Source: Pseudomonadota bacterium (GTDB taxonomy: Bacteria > Pseudomonadota > Gammaproteobacteria > Xanthomonadales > Xanthomonadaceae). Taken from it: a DNA stretch of 20,129 nt. This document shows, piece after piece, positions 1-7,019 of the stretch (the stretch's first letter is position 1; the number at the start of each line of letters is the position of its first letter). The stretch lies in NCBI GenBank assembly GCA_023430045.1, contig JAEZCF010000037.1, positions 1-20,129 of the forward strand. The letters are read 5' to 3'. A program made the position numbers and the translations under genes. The notes below the pieces were generated by a model. That model was not told the origin of the DNA. It saw only the letters and a list, made by a program, of their open reading frames with translations, and did no database searches.

Positions 1-1570
1 AGCCGGCCAGGTTGCGCACGCCCACCGCGCTCATCAGTTTGTAGCGGCGCTCCATTTCGGCCACGCACCAGCGCAGGCCGTTGGCGGCCTCCTTCATGTC
101 GGTGACCACCGGCGCCAGCAGGTGCGGAATGCCCTGGTAGACGCTCAGCTCAAGCATCTTCGGGTCGATCATCAGCATCCGCAGTTCTTTCGGCGACGCC
201 TTGTACAGCAGGCTCAGCACCATCGCGTTGACCGCCACCGACTTGCCCGAGCCGGTGGTGCCGGCCACCAGCAGGTGCGGCATGCGCGCCAGATCGGCCA
301 CGGTCGGACGACCGGCGATGTCCTTGCCGAGTGCCAGCGTCAGCGGGCTGGCGGACTTGTCGTACTCCTTGGAACGCAGCAGCTCGGACAGGTAGATCAT
401 CTCGCGACTGACGTTGGGGATCTCCAGGCCGATCACCGACTTGCCCGGAATCACGTCCACCACACGCACGGACTTCACCGACAGGCCCCGCGCGATGTCC
501 TTGTCCAGCGAGCTGATCTGGCTGACCTTGATGCCCGGTGCCGGCTCGATCTCGAAACGGGTGATCACCGGGCCGGGATACGCACCGACGACCACGGCAT
601 CGATGCGGAAATCCTTGAGCTTGAATTCGATCTGCCGCGACAGCGTTTCCAGGGTGTCCTCGTCGTAGCCCTTCGGCTGCGGCTTGGGATCATCCAGCAG
701 GGCCAGCGGCGGCAGGTCCGAGCCGTCGGTGTTGACGCCATGGAACATCGGCAGCTGGGTGTCGCGCTTGGCCCGATCACTCTTTTCAATCACCGGTTCC
801 GGTCGCGGTTCGATCTTCACCGGCTCGCGTTTGGCACGCACGACGGCGTCCACCTTGCGCACTTCCTGGCGCTCCTCGCGCATCGCGCGGGTCTGCTTCC
901 ATTCGGTGGCCTGTTCCTTCTTCTTTTCCAGCAAGGGCGCCAGCGCCATCACGCCCTTGCCGATGCGCTCCATCACCAGGAACCATGACAGGCCAGTGGC
1001 CAGGGTGATCGATGCCAGCAGCAGCACCAGCACGAACAGATTCGCACCCAGAGCGCCAAAGCCAACGCTCAGCGAACTTCCCACCAGCTTGCCGAGGATG
1101 CCGCCGGCCGATCCGACATCGGCGGTGAACAGGCGCAGGTGCAGGAAGCCGGTGCCGGCGATCAGGAAGCCGACCAGGCCGACCAGTCGCAGCGCCGGGT
1201 CCAGATCGTTTTCGCCCTTGGCCTCCCGCTTGAGGCCGAACATGGCGAACCAGGCAAGCGCACCGAGGATCACCGGCAATACGAAGGCCATGTAACCGAA
1301 CAACTGCAGCAGCACGTCGGCAATCCACGCGCCGGCGCGGCCGCCCATGTTGTGGACCGGCGCGACCACGCTGCCCGTATGCGACCAGCCGGGATCGGTG
1401 GCCGAATAGGTGAACAGGCTGGCCACCAGGTACAGCAGCGCGGGAGCTACCGCGATCAGTCCCAGATCCCGCCACAGGCGCTGGCGGCGGGGGTTTTCCG
1501 CCGGGGACGGTTCACGACGACGGGATTTGCCTTCGGCCGATCGGGCGCGTTCGGGGACCTGCTTCGCCAC
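1..1570 (-). CDS. ftsK: DNA translocase FtsK, N-terminal two thirds (cut by window edge)
   Basis: Septal DNA translocase that pumps chromosome ends through the closing division septum toward XerCD/dif. About 523 residues are visible; the C-terminal motor half and gamma domain lie beyond position 1. Seen: a basic N-terminus, four hydrophobic segments within roughly the first 170 residues (the membrane anchor), a charged linker with EEK/KREP runs, then the start of the motor with the Walker A motif GTTGSGKS (about 235-266) and the downstream LMIDPK stretch. The start chosen is GTG at 1570 (VAKQVPERA), about 11 nt after an AAAGG; an in-frame GTG at 1579 is the alternative. The linker is short, as in FtsK/SpoIIIE proteins of about 780 residues, unlike the 1,329-residue E. 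coli protein. It diverges from trxB. An AT-rich TTATTAT stretch at 1606-1615 may hold the -10 element, but I see no convincing -35. Identification is secure; the exact start is not. Confidence 0.96.
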   Translation of the reverse strand, partial: MAKQVPERARSAEGKSRRREPSPAENPRRQRLWRDLGLIAVAPALLYLVASLFTYSATDPGWSHTGSVVAPVHNMGGRAGAWIADVLLQLFGYMAFVLPVILGALAWFAMFGLKREAKGENDLDPALRLVGLVGFLIAGTGFLHLRLFTADVGSAGGILGKLVGSSLSVGFGALGANLFVLVLLLASITLATGLSWFLVMERIGKGVMALAPLLEKKKEQATEWKQTRAMREERQEVRKVDAVVRAKREPVKIEPRPEPVIEKSDRAKRDTQLPMFHGVNTDGSDLPPLALLDDPKPQPKGYDEDTLETLSRQIEFKLKDFRIDAVVVGAYPGPVITRFEIEPAPGIKVSQISSLDKDIARGLSVKSVRVVDVIPGKSVIGLEIPNVSREMIYLSELLRSKEYDKSASPLTLALGKDIAGRPTVADLARMPHLLVAGTTGSGKSVAVNAMVLSLLYKASPKELRMLMIDPKMLELSVYQGIPHLLAPVVTDMKEAANGLRWCVAEMERRYKLMSAVGVRNLAG

Positions 1571-1823
1571 CTTGGACACTACCTTTGGAATACGCTGTTA
1601 GTGGTTGATAATAAACGAAGCGCGACGGTTTTCCGTCACTACCTGCCGACAACGGGTTGAGTGGCCATCAGCGGCGTGCCGCAGCCGGCGGTGCAGCGGC
1701 GATGGACCACCGCGTTGCATCCTTCGGCTTGAATCACCCTGCCCCTGCCATCACTCTATGGCCTGCAACCGCGACCGTGCAAACCACCGCAGGTCTTGTC
1801 CCGTCTACTTTTCGCGAGTCTAC

Positions 1824-2795
1824 ATGAGCCCTACCCTGCCCACCCGCCACCAGCGGCTTGTCATCCTCGGTTCCGGCCCGGCCGGCTGGACCGCCGCCGT
1901 CTATGCCGCCCGCGCCAACCTGAAGCCGGTGGTGATCACCGGCCTGCAGCAGGGCGGACAGCTGATGACCACCACGGAGGTGGACAATTGGCCCGGCGAT
2001 GCCCATGGTCTGATGGGTCCGGACCTGATGGCGCGCATGCAGGCGCACGCCGAGCGTTTCGAAACCGAGGTGATCTTCGATCATATCCACACGGCCGATG
2101 TGTCCCAGCGCCCGTTCAGGCTGATCGGTGACAGCGCCGAATACACCTGCGATGCGTTGATCGTATCCACCGGCGCCACCGCGAAGTACCTGGGCATTCC
2201 GAGCGAGGAGACCTTCAAGGGGCGTGGCGTTTCCGCCTGCGCGACCTGCGACGGGTTCTTCTACCGCGACCAGGACGTGGTGGTCGTCGGGGGTGGCAAT
2301 ACCGCCGTGGAAGAAGCCCTGTACCTGTCCAACATCGCCCGCAAGGTCTATCTGGTCCACCGCCGCGACACCCTGAAGGCGGAAAAGATCATGCAGGACA
2401 AGCTGTTCGCCAAGGTGGAAGCCGGCAAGATCGAGACCGTCTGGCACCACCAGGTGGACGAGGTGCTCGGCAATGACGCCGGCGTGACCGGCGTGCGCGT
2501 CAAGTCCACCCTGGACGGCAGCACCCGCGACATCGAGGCGCATGGCTTCTTCGTGGCCATCGGCCACCATCCGAACACCAGCCTGTTCGACGGCCAGCTG
2601 GCGATGAACAACGGCTACCTGGAAATCCGCTCGGGCCTGGGTGGCAACGCGACCCAGACCTCGGTGGAAGGCGTGTTCGCCGCCGGCGACGTGGCCGACC
2701 AGCACTACCGTCAGGCGATCACCTCGGCCGGTTTCGGCTGCATGGCCGCCCTGGACGCCGAGCGCTACCTCGACGCGCAGGGCAAGATTGGCTGA
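1824..2795 (+). CDS. trxB: Thioredoxin-disulfide reductase TrxB
   Basis: NADPH-dependent flavoenzyme that reduces thioredoxin in the cytoplasm. The 323-residue product matches the usual length (E. coli 321). Seen in order: an FAD-binding GSGPAGWTAA loop near residue 15, the GGQLMTTTEVDNWPG segment typical of TrxB, the redox-active CATC at residues 139-142, the NADPH-binding VVGGGNTAVEEALYLS, the HRRD phosphate-binding motif, and a C-terminal GVFAAGDVADQHYRQAITSAG block that closes the FAD site. The ATG at 1824 is preferred because the conserved N-terminal beta-strand (LVILGSGPAG) begins about 12 residues in; the frame stays open upstream to 1605 but that part has no TrxB-like sequence. Only a weak GAG lies upstream as a ribosome site. 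It is monocistronic by context, with a long inverted repeat 25 nt after its stop. Confidence 0.98.
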   Translation: MSPTLPTRHQRLVILGSGPAGWTAAVYAARANLKPVVITGLQQGGQLMTTTEVDNWPGDAHGLMGPDLMARMQAHAERFETEVIFDHIHTADVSQRPFRLIGDSAEYTCDALIVSTGATAKYLGIPSEETFKGRGVSACATCDGFFYRDQDVVVVGGGNTAVEEALYLSNIARKVYLVHRRDTLKAEKIMQDKLFAKVEAGKIETVWHHQVDEVLGNDAGVTGVRVKSTLDGSTRDIEAHGFFVAIGHHPNTSLFDGQLAMNNGYLEIRSGLGGNATQTSVEGVFAAGDVADQHYRQAITSAGFGCMAALDAERYLDAQGKIG

Positions 2796-2820
2796 TCGCG
2801 GGCCGGCCGACGAAGCCCCT

Positions 2821-2883
2821 GGTAGAGCCGACCCATGGTCGGCTGCTCCTCGTCAATACAGCCGACCATGGGTCGGCTCTACC
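2821..2883. repeat. SMAG (GTAG) REP dimer, inverted, at the trxB/amidase junction
   Basis: Two copies of a 24-bp unit beginning GGTAGAGCCGACC lie head to head at 2821-2844 and 2860-2883. They are perfect reverse complements separated by 15 nt. Each unit is itself a hairpin (GCCGACC-CAT-GGTCGGC). The GTAG head and palindromic body match the SMAG REP family known from Stenotrophomonas maltophilia. The pair sits between convergent genes and would form a very stable hairpin in transcripts from either side, so it may act in transcript ending or 3'-end protection. There is no clear T-run. The right copy overlaps the end of the amidase gene. Confidence 0.9.
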
Positions 2884-4441
2884 CTTGCCGCATACCGATC
2901 TTGCCGGCCCGCGCCCCCTGATGCATCCGTCCACCGGAGCCAGCGGGCGCTGTGCAGGTAAGTCGATGCTGCGCGGGCGCGCTACGGACGCCGTCGTCAT
3001 CCCGCAACACCGTCTGCCATAGCGAGATGCGCGTATGGTCGCCGCGGCCACATTCGATTTCGAAGGTCAGCGGCGAATCCATCGGCTTCTTCTTGATTTC
3101 CTCTCCGCCGTCGCAAGTCGAGCCCTGCGGACACTCGAGTGACGTTATTTCCATGGTGACCGGAAAACGGGGATGGCCGTCGAAGTGCACATCCGCCTTA
3201 CCGACCGTATGCGGCGGCAGGGTCACATCGGTGACCCGCTTGAGCGCCAGCGGCGTGCAGCCCTTTCCTTCCCGCCACAACCGATAGCCTTTCTCTACCC
3301 CTTTCATCGATGCGGTGCGGAAGACGGGATCTCGGAGGGCCGCCGCGTCGTCAGGGTTTGAGTGGTAGGCCATTTCAACAATCACGGAGGGCATTCTGGC
3401 CAACCGGTTCTCCGCCTTGTCTGCAAATGAAGGCTTGCCTGCAAACGGGAACCCCTCATAGCCCTCGGCACTTTGAACGAGCTCCCGCATGTAGCACAGG
3501 ACACTCTCCCCAAGTTGCAGCGACTCGGCACGTCCCGGCTGCACGACGATCTCGGCCCCGCGAACCTGTGGACGCGCATTGCCATTTGTATGCAGGTGAA
3601 ACGCGACGTTGTTACCAAGATAATTGGCCAGAAGTGGACGACTGTTGATGTCCTCGTTGTAGTCCCTGAGCCCGTACACCGGGCGGCCTTCCTGGGAGTG
3701 CCAGATAGCGCGCTCTTCAGGGTATGCCAGCGCGATCCGATATCGAGCAGCCACTTTCCACCACGCCTGCCCACTTTCAGGATGATTTATTTCCTTCAAT
3801 TGGGATCGTGCGCGCTCCGACGGCGTGGCACTACGCTGTTGCAGAAGCGTCTGAAGCTCATCGGCATAAGGTGGTGTAATGAGGTCCTCCTGCACTCCCA
3901 CACCAGGTTCTCGCTGAAAACGCCAGTCTTTATAACCATGATGGTAATAGTATCCATGGGACGCAGCCACGAATGCAGAATTCGATGACGGCGACGCAGT
4001 CGTCTTGCTGCTTCCAGGAAGAGCTACACCGCGCCACGCTTCATCGAAATACGCCTCAACAGGCATTCCTCCATAGAGGTACCGGACAGCAGTCACATCC
4101 ATGATTTTCCGCCCCAGAAAGGACAGTCCCGTCCGAAAAGCATCGTGCTGATCCTCAAATGCAGCGCCGTAATGCTCGGGAATGAATCCCGCATCGAAGT
4201 TGACATTGATTACACCCGTATCAATATCCGCTTCGACGGTAACGCGCGTTCCGGGTGATTGCCCGTCCAGCAGTTGCGTGTTATCAAGAAGATGCTGGGC
4301 CTCCTCGGTTAATAATTTGTCGAAATCCGCATCTCGGTCCGCGCCGCCCACTCCATTCTTCGCCATGGCGGTGTGAACTGCGAGCATGCCGATGAGGGCG
4401 GCTCCGCACCCCAGAGCAATCCGTCTCCAATTGAATTTCAT
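2879..4441 (-). CDS. Exported N-acetylmuramoyl-L-alanine amidase-like protein (Amidase_3 type, atypical)
   Basis: Probable periplasmic or secreted zinc amidase cutting the bond between MurNAc and L-alanine in peptidoglycan. 520 residues. Seen: a Sec signal peptide (basic MKFNWRR, hydrophobic core, AMA|KN cleavage near residue 27); an N-terminal region of about 130 residues I cannot assign; a possible first zinc ligand in SHGYYYHHG (H162); a possible second in YNEDINSRPLLANYL (E263); HLHTNGNA (H284), resembling the S-x-H-x-N motif of the family; and SVIVEMAYHSNPDD (E356), the characteristic catalytic-glutamate motif. The gap of about 100 residues between the first two ligands is far larger than usual. 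A beta-rich C-terminal tail follows; the mature protein has six cysteines (316, 395, 437, 443, 464, 496), suggesting disulfides and export. The start at 4441 is fixed by AGGAGGT 5 nt upstream. Base composition is clearly more AT-rich than the neighbours, suggesting acquisition. The TAG stop lies inside the SMAG repeat. Family assignment is good; substrate and role are inferred. Confidence 0.8.
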   Translation of the reverse strand: MKFNWRRIALGCGAALIGMLAVHTAMAKNGVGGADRDADFDKLLTEEAQHLLDNTQLLDGQSPGTRVTVEADIDTGVINVNFDAGFIPEHYGAAFEDQHDAFRTGLSFLGRKIMDVTAVRYLYGGMPVEAYFDEAWRGVALPGSSKTTASPSSNSAFVAASHGYYYHHGYKDWRFQREPGVGVQEDLITPPYADELQTLLQQRSATPSERARSQLKEINHPESGQAWWKVAARYRIALAYPEERAIWHSQEGRPVYGLRDYNEDINSRPLLANYLGNNVAFHLHTNGNARPQVRGAEIVVQPGRAESLQLGESVLCYMRELVQSAEGYEGFPFAGKPSFADKAENRLARMPSVIVEMAYHSNPDDAAALRDPVFRTASMKGVEKGYRLWREGKGCTPLALKRVTDVTLPPHTVGKADVHFDGHPRFPVTMEITSLECPQGSTCDGGEEIKKKPMDSPLTFEIECGRGDHTRISLWQTVLRDDDGVRSAPAQHRLTCTAPAGSGGRMHQGARAGKIGMRQG

Positions 4442-4446
4442 CCTGC

Positions 4447-4453
4447 ACCTCCT
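4447..4453 (-). promoter_or_regulatory. Strong Shine-Dalgarno site of the amidase gene
   Basis: On the minus strand AGGAGGT stands 5 nt before the ATG at 4441. This decides that start over the longer reading frame, which begins at 4483 and would add 14 residues before the signal peptide. It is the strongest ribosome site in the window. Confidence 0.8.
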
Positions 4454-4690
4454 GAGCAATGCGCGTGGCCCGCAATGGGTCACGCCAGCCCAGCCTGCGC
4501 GCAGCGTGACGACTGGAATTTGGCCCCCTGCGCACTATTCAAAAATTGAAAGACGCGCTCCCGATGCTGGTAATGATGTCGATGAATATCCCCTGCTCAG
4601 GCAAGGGAGCACCCCGCTCATCGCTGGTTCACCAATCGACGCACCCGGCAGACCAAGCGCTCCGCACACGCCTTGCCCTATCCTGTCGTC

Positions 4691-5818
4691 ATGCCTGAAG
4701 CACGATTCACCGACGACCTGTCCTCGATCCCTGCGGCCCAATGGGATGCCCTCCATGACGGCCGCAATCCGTTTGTCAGCCATGCCTTCCTGGCCGGGCT
4801 GGAGCAGCACGGATGCCTGCGCGAGGAATGGGGCTGGCAGCCGCGGCACTTCACGTTGTGGGAAGGCGACACGTTGGTCGGCGCCATTCCCGGCTACCTG
4901 AAGAGCAACTCCCACGGCGAGTTCGTGTTCGACCATGCCTGGGCGAACGCCTATGCGCGTCATGGCCACGATTACTATCCGAAGTGGCTGGGCGCCGTGC
5001 CGTATTCGCCGGTGACCGGCCCACGACTGCTCGCCCGTCACGAAACAGTGCGTGATGCCCTGCTGCCGGCACTGCTGGAGCAGCTTCGTGCGGCCGGGCT
5101 GGCTTCGGCGCACATCAACTTCCACACGGCCGACGATGAAGCCGCCTTCGGCAAGGACTGGCTGCTGCGCCAGGATGTCCAGTTCCAGTGGCAGAACCCC
5201 GGCAGCTGGCACAACTTCGATGATTTCCTGGCGGCGATGAACCACAAGCACCGCAAGAACATCCGCCAGGAGCGCGCCAGGGTCGCAAGGCAGGGCATCA
5301 CGTTCCGGGTGGTGCATGGCGACGAGGCCAGTCGGGCCGACCTGCAGGCGATGTATCGCTTCTACCTGCAGACGTTCCTGGAATACGGCAACGCGCCGGC
5401 GCTCACCGAAACGTTCCTGCGCCATCTGGCGATCCATCTCGGCCGCGGACTGGTGCTGTTCCTCGCCGAACAGGAGGGCGAGGCCATCGCCGGTGCGTTG
5501 TGCCTGCGCGGTGGCGACACACTGTACGGGCGATACTGGGGTGGCGCGACCCTGCCCGGCCTGCATTTCGAAGCCTGCTATTACCAGGGTATCGACTACT
5601 GTCTGCACGAAGGGCTCACCCGCTTCGAGCCCGGCGCGCAGGGTGAGCACAAGCTGGCGCGTGGCTTCCTGCCCCGGTTCGTGCGCAGCCGTCACTGGAT
5701 GGCCGATCGCGATTTCGCGCAGGCGCTGGACGAATGGTGCGCCCACGAACGCGCCGATGTCGCGCGCTATCGGCAGCTGTTGCTGGAGCACTCGCCATTC
5801 CGGAGCGATGCCGCGTGA
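4691..5818 (+). CDS. FemAB-like GNAT-fold acyltransferase (PF04339, former DUF482)
   Basis: 375-residue cytoplasmic protein of the family labelled peptidoglycan biosynthesis/recognition in Pfam, which has an acetyltransferase-like double GNAT fold related to FemAB aminoacyltransferases. Biochemical function is not established for this family. Seen: NPFVSHAFLAGLE near the N-terminus, WQPRHFTLW, VGAIPGYLKSNSHGEFVFDHAWANAY, the family signature FLAAMNHKHRKNIRQERARV in the middle, LFLAEQEGEAIAGALCLRGGDTLYGRYWG, and C-terminal EPGAQGEHKLARGFLP. No signal peptide or membrane segment. The ATG at 4691 is chosen because family members start close to this region; a TTG at 4673 is the alternative, and no good ribosome site supports either. 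The stop overlaps the aat start by 4 nt (GTGA), so the two are very probably one operon with coupled translation. Confidence 0.88.
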   Translation: MPEARFTDDLSSIPAAQWDALHDGRNPFVSHAFLAGLEQHGCLREEWGWQPRHFTLWEGDTLVGAIPGYLKSNSHGEFVFDHAWANAYARHGHDYYPKWLGAVPYSPVTGPRLLARHETVRDALLPALLEQLRAAGLASAHINFHTADDEAAFGKDWLLRQDVQFQWQNPGSWHNFDDFLAAMNHKHRKNIRQERARVARQGITFRVVHGDEASRADLQAMYRFYLQTFLEYGNAPALTETFLRHLAIHLGRGLVLFLAEQEGEAIAGALCLRGGDTLYGRYWGGATLPGLHFEACYYQGIDYCLHEGLTRFEPGAQGEHKLARGFLPRFVRSRHWMADRDFAQALDEWCAHERADVARYRQLLLEHSPFRSDAA

Positions 5819-6555
5819 GCCGTCGCCTGCCATGGCGCCTGGGCAACGCCGCCGATTCGCCCTTTCCTCCCGCCGAAACGGCCCTGCGCCAGCCAGACGG
5901 ATTGCTGGCACTCGGTGGCGACCTGACGCCGGTCCGCCTGCTCAACGCCTACGCCGGCGGGATCTTTCCGTGGTTCAGCGAGGGCGAGCCGATCCTGTGG
6001 TGGTCGCCGGATCCGCGCATGGTGTTCGATACCGATGGCGTGCATCTGTCCAGCCGGTTCCGTCGCCAGCTGCGGAGCCTGGACTGGGCCGTCACCGCCG
6101 ACACCGCCTTCGAACAGGTGATGCGTGCCTGTGCGCAGGCTCCGCGCCCGGGGCAGGACGGCACCTGGATCGGTACGGCGATGATCGATGCGTACGTGGC
6201 CCTGCATGCGCTGGGATTCGCGCATTCCGTGGAGGTGTGGGACGAGGATCGGCTGGTCGGCGGCATCTACGGTGTGGGTATTGGCCGCATGTTCTTCGGG
6301 GAAAGCATGTTCAGTGGTGCCAGCGGCGGCTCCAAGGTGGCGCTGGCGGCGCTGGGACGGCTGCTGTCCGGTTGGGGCGTGCCGCTGCTGGATGCCCAGG
6401 TCGAGAATCCCCACCTGCTGCGGATGGGCGCACGGCACTGTCCGCGTGATGCATTCCTGGCGCATGTCCACGAGGCGGTGCGACTGCCCGGCCCCGATGG
6501 CAGTTGGGCCGCTCGCGTCGGGCGTTGCCCGGCACGGCAGCTGATTGACGGTTAA
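5815..6555 (+). CDS. aat: Leucyl/phenylalanyl-tRNA-protein transferase
   Basis: Transfers Leu or Phe from aminoacyl-tRNA to proteins with N-terminal Arg or Lys, creating N-degrons that ClpS delivers to ClpAP. 246 residues (E. coli 234). Seen: LPWRLGNAADSPFPP near the N-terminus, GLLALGGDLTPVRLLNAYAGGIFPWF, WWSPDPRMVF, WIGTAMIDAY, and the signature VGIGRMFFGESMFS followed by GASGGSKVALAAL. The start is GTG at 5815 (VSRRLPWR), overlapping the upstream TGA; an in-frame start at 5734 would lie deep inside the previous gene and adds no family sequence. It lies near infA, clpA and clpS, so the tagging enzyme, adaptor and unfoldase of the same degradation route are within 4 kb. Confidence 0.96.
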   Translation: MSRRLPWRLGNAADSPFPPAETALRQPDGLLALGGDLTPVRLLNAYAGGIFPWFSEGEPILWWSPDPRMVFDTDGVHLSSRFRRQLRSLDWAVTADTAFEQVMRACAQAPRPGQDGTWIGTAMIDAYVALHALGFAHSVEVWDEDRLVGGIYGVGIGRMFFGESMFSGASGGSKVALAALGRLLSGWGVPLLDAQVENPHLLRMGARHCPRDAFLAHVHEAVRLPGPDGSWAARVGRCPARQLIDG

Positions 6556-6563
6556 CGTAATCT

Positions 6564-6592
6564 TTGCAAAAGGTGGGCCGTGCGGGTAAAAT
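6564..6592 (+). promoter_or_regulatory. Sigma70-type promoter of infA
   Basis: TTGCAA (6564-6569), a 17-bp spacer and TAAAAT (6587-6592) make a strong housekeeping promoter just after the aat stop. Transcription would begin near 6599, leaving a leader of about 42 nt before the infA ATG. An AGGA at 6633-6636 is the likely ribosome site. infA therefore need not depend on the aat transcript. Confidence 0.75.
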
Positions 6593-6640
6593 ACTGCGCC
6601 TTAGGCCCCAGTGGCCGTTCTCTGAACCGCACAGGACTAC

Positions 6641-6859
6641 ATGTCGAAAGACGATTCCATCGAGTTCGAAGGCACCGTCAGCGAGACGCTGCCGAACACG
6701 ACTTTCCGCGTCAAGCTGGAAAACGGGCACGAGATCATTGCCCATATCTCCGGCCGCATGCGCAAGAACTACATCCGCATTCTCACCGGTGACCGGGTCA
6801 AGGTTGAAATGACCCCGTACGACCTGACCAAGGGCCGTATCACCTACCGCATGAAGTAA
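6641..6859 (+). CDS. infA: Translation initiation factor IF-1
   Basis: 72-residue S1-fold (OB) protein that binds the ribosomal A site during initiation with IF-2 and IF-3. The whole sequence fits the family: MSKDDSIEFEGTV, TLPNTTFRVKLENGH, HISGRMRKNYIRILTGDRV, and the PYDLTKGRITYR C-terminus. Length equals the E. coli protein. An AGGA lies 4 nt before the ATG, with its own promoter upstream and a hairpin terminator about 30 nt after the stop, so it is expressed as a short independent transcript. Confidence 0.99.
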   Translation: MSKDDSIEFEGTVSETLPNTTFRVKLENGHEIIAHISGRMRKNYIRILTGDRVKVEMTPYDLTKGRITYRMK

Positions 6860-6885
6860 GCGGGACGGCGTCTGCCGTGTCGAGG

Positions 6886-6913
6886 AAAAGGCCAGCCTCT
6901 GTGCTGGCCTTTT
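6886..6913. terminator. Rho-independent terminator between infA and clpA, probably bidirectional
   Basis: AAAA, then GGCCAGC-CTCTGT-GCTGGCC (7-bp perfect stem, 6-nt loop), then TTTT. The symmetric A and T runs mean it reads as a terminator on both strands. It would end infA transcripts from the left and clpA transcripts from the right. Confidence 0.88.
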
Positions 6914-6945
6914 GTCGTGGGTGGAATCCGGGACCATGGTGATCC

Positions 6946-7011
6946 GGTAGCGCCGACCCATGGTCGGGGGCGGTTGGTGCGAAATGCAGCCGACCATGGG
7001 TCGGCTCTACC
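6946..7011. repeat. SMAG (GTAG) REP dimer, inverted, between infA and clpA
   Basis: A GGTAG-headed unit (6946-6967) faces a second, inverted unit ending CTCTACC (6988-7011). The bodies (GCCGACC-CAT-GGTCGGC type) are nearly identical to those at 2821-2883. The left copy has C where the right one has A just after GTAG, and lacks the last two bases. It lies downstream of the terminator, 8 nt from the clpA stop, again between convergent genes. Confidence 0.88.
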
Positions 7012-7019
7012 TCATGCTG

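Noticed and set aside
1621..1638. Hairpin GACGG-AAAA-CCGTC upstream of ftsK as a regulator site
   Set aside because: Short 5-bp arms with no link to a known operator such as LexA; not distinguishable from chance.
1734..2705. 323-residue minus-strand open frame opposite trxB
   Set aside because: Exact antisense of TrxB with no known domain.
4538..4550. Small palindrome TTCAA-AAA-TTGAA in the amidase/acyltransferase intergenic region as an operator or promoter
   Set aside because: Only 5-bp arms in an AT-rich spot; TTGAAA has no matching -10 at a normal distance on the plus strand, and the minus strand gives no promoter either.
4535..5911. 458-residue minus-strand open frame opposite the FemAB-like gene
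   Set aside because: The plus-strand protein has clear family motifs; the minus frame has none and overlaps the start of aat.
6860..7019. A tRNA-Ser gene between infA and clpA, as in E. coli (serW)
   Set aside because: The interval holds only the terminator and the SMAG dimer; no cloverleaf or TTC-loop sequence is visible.
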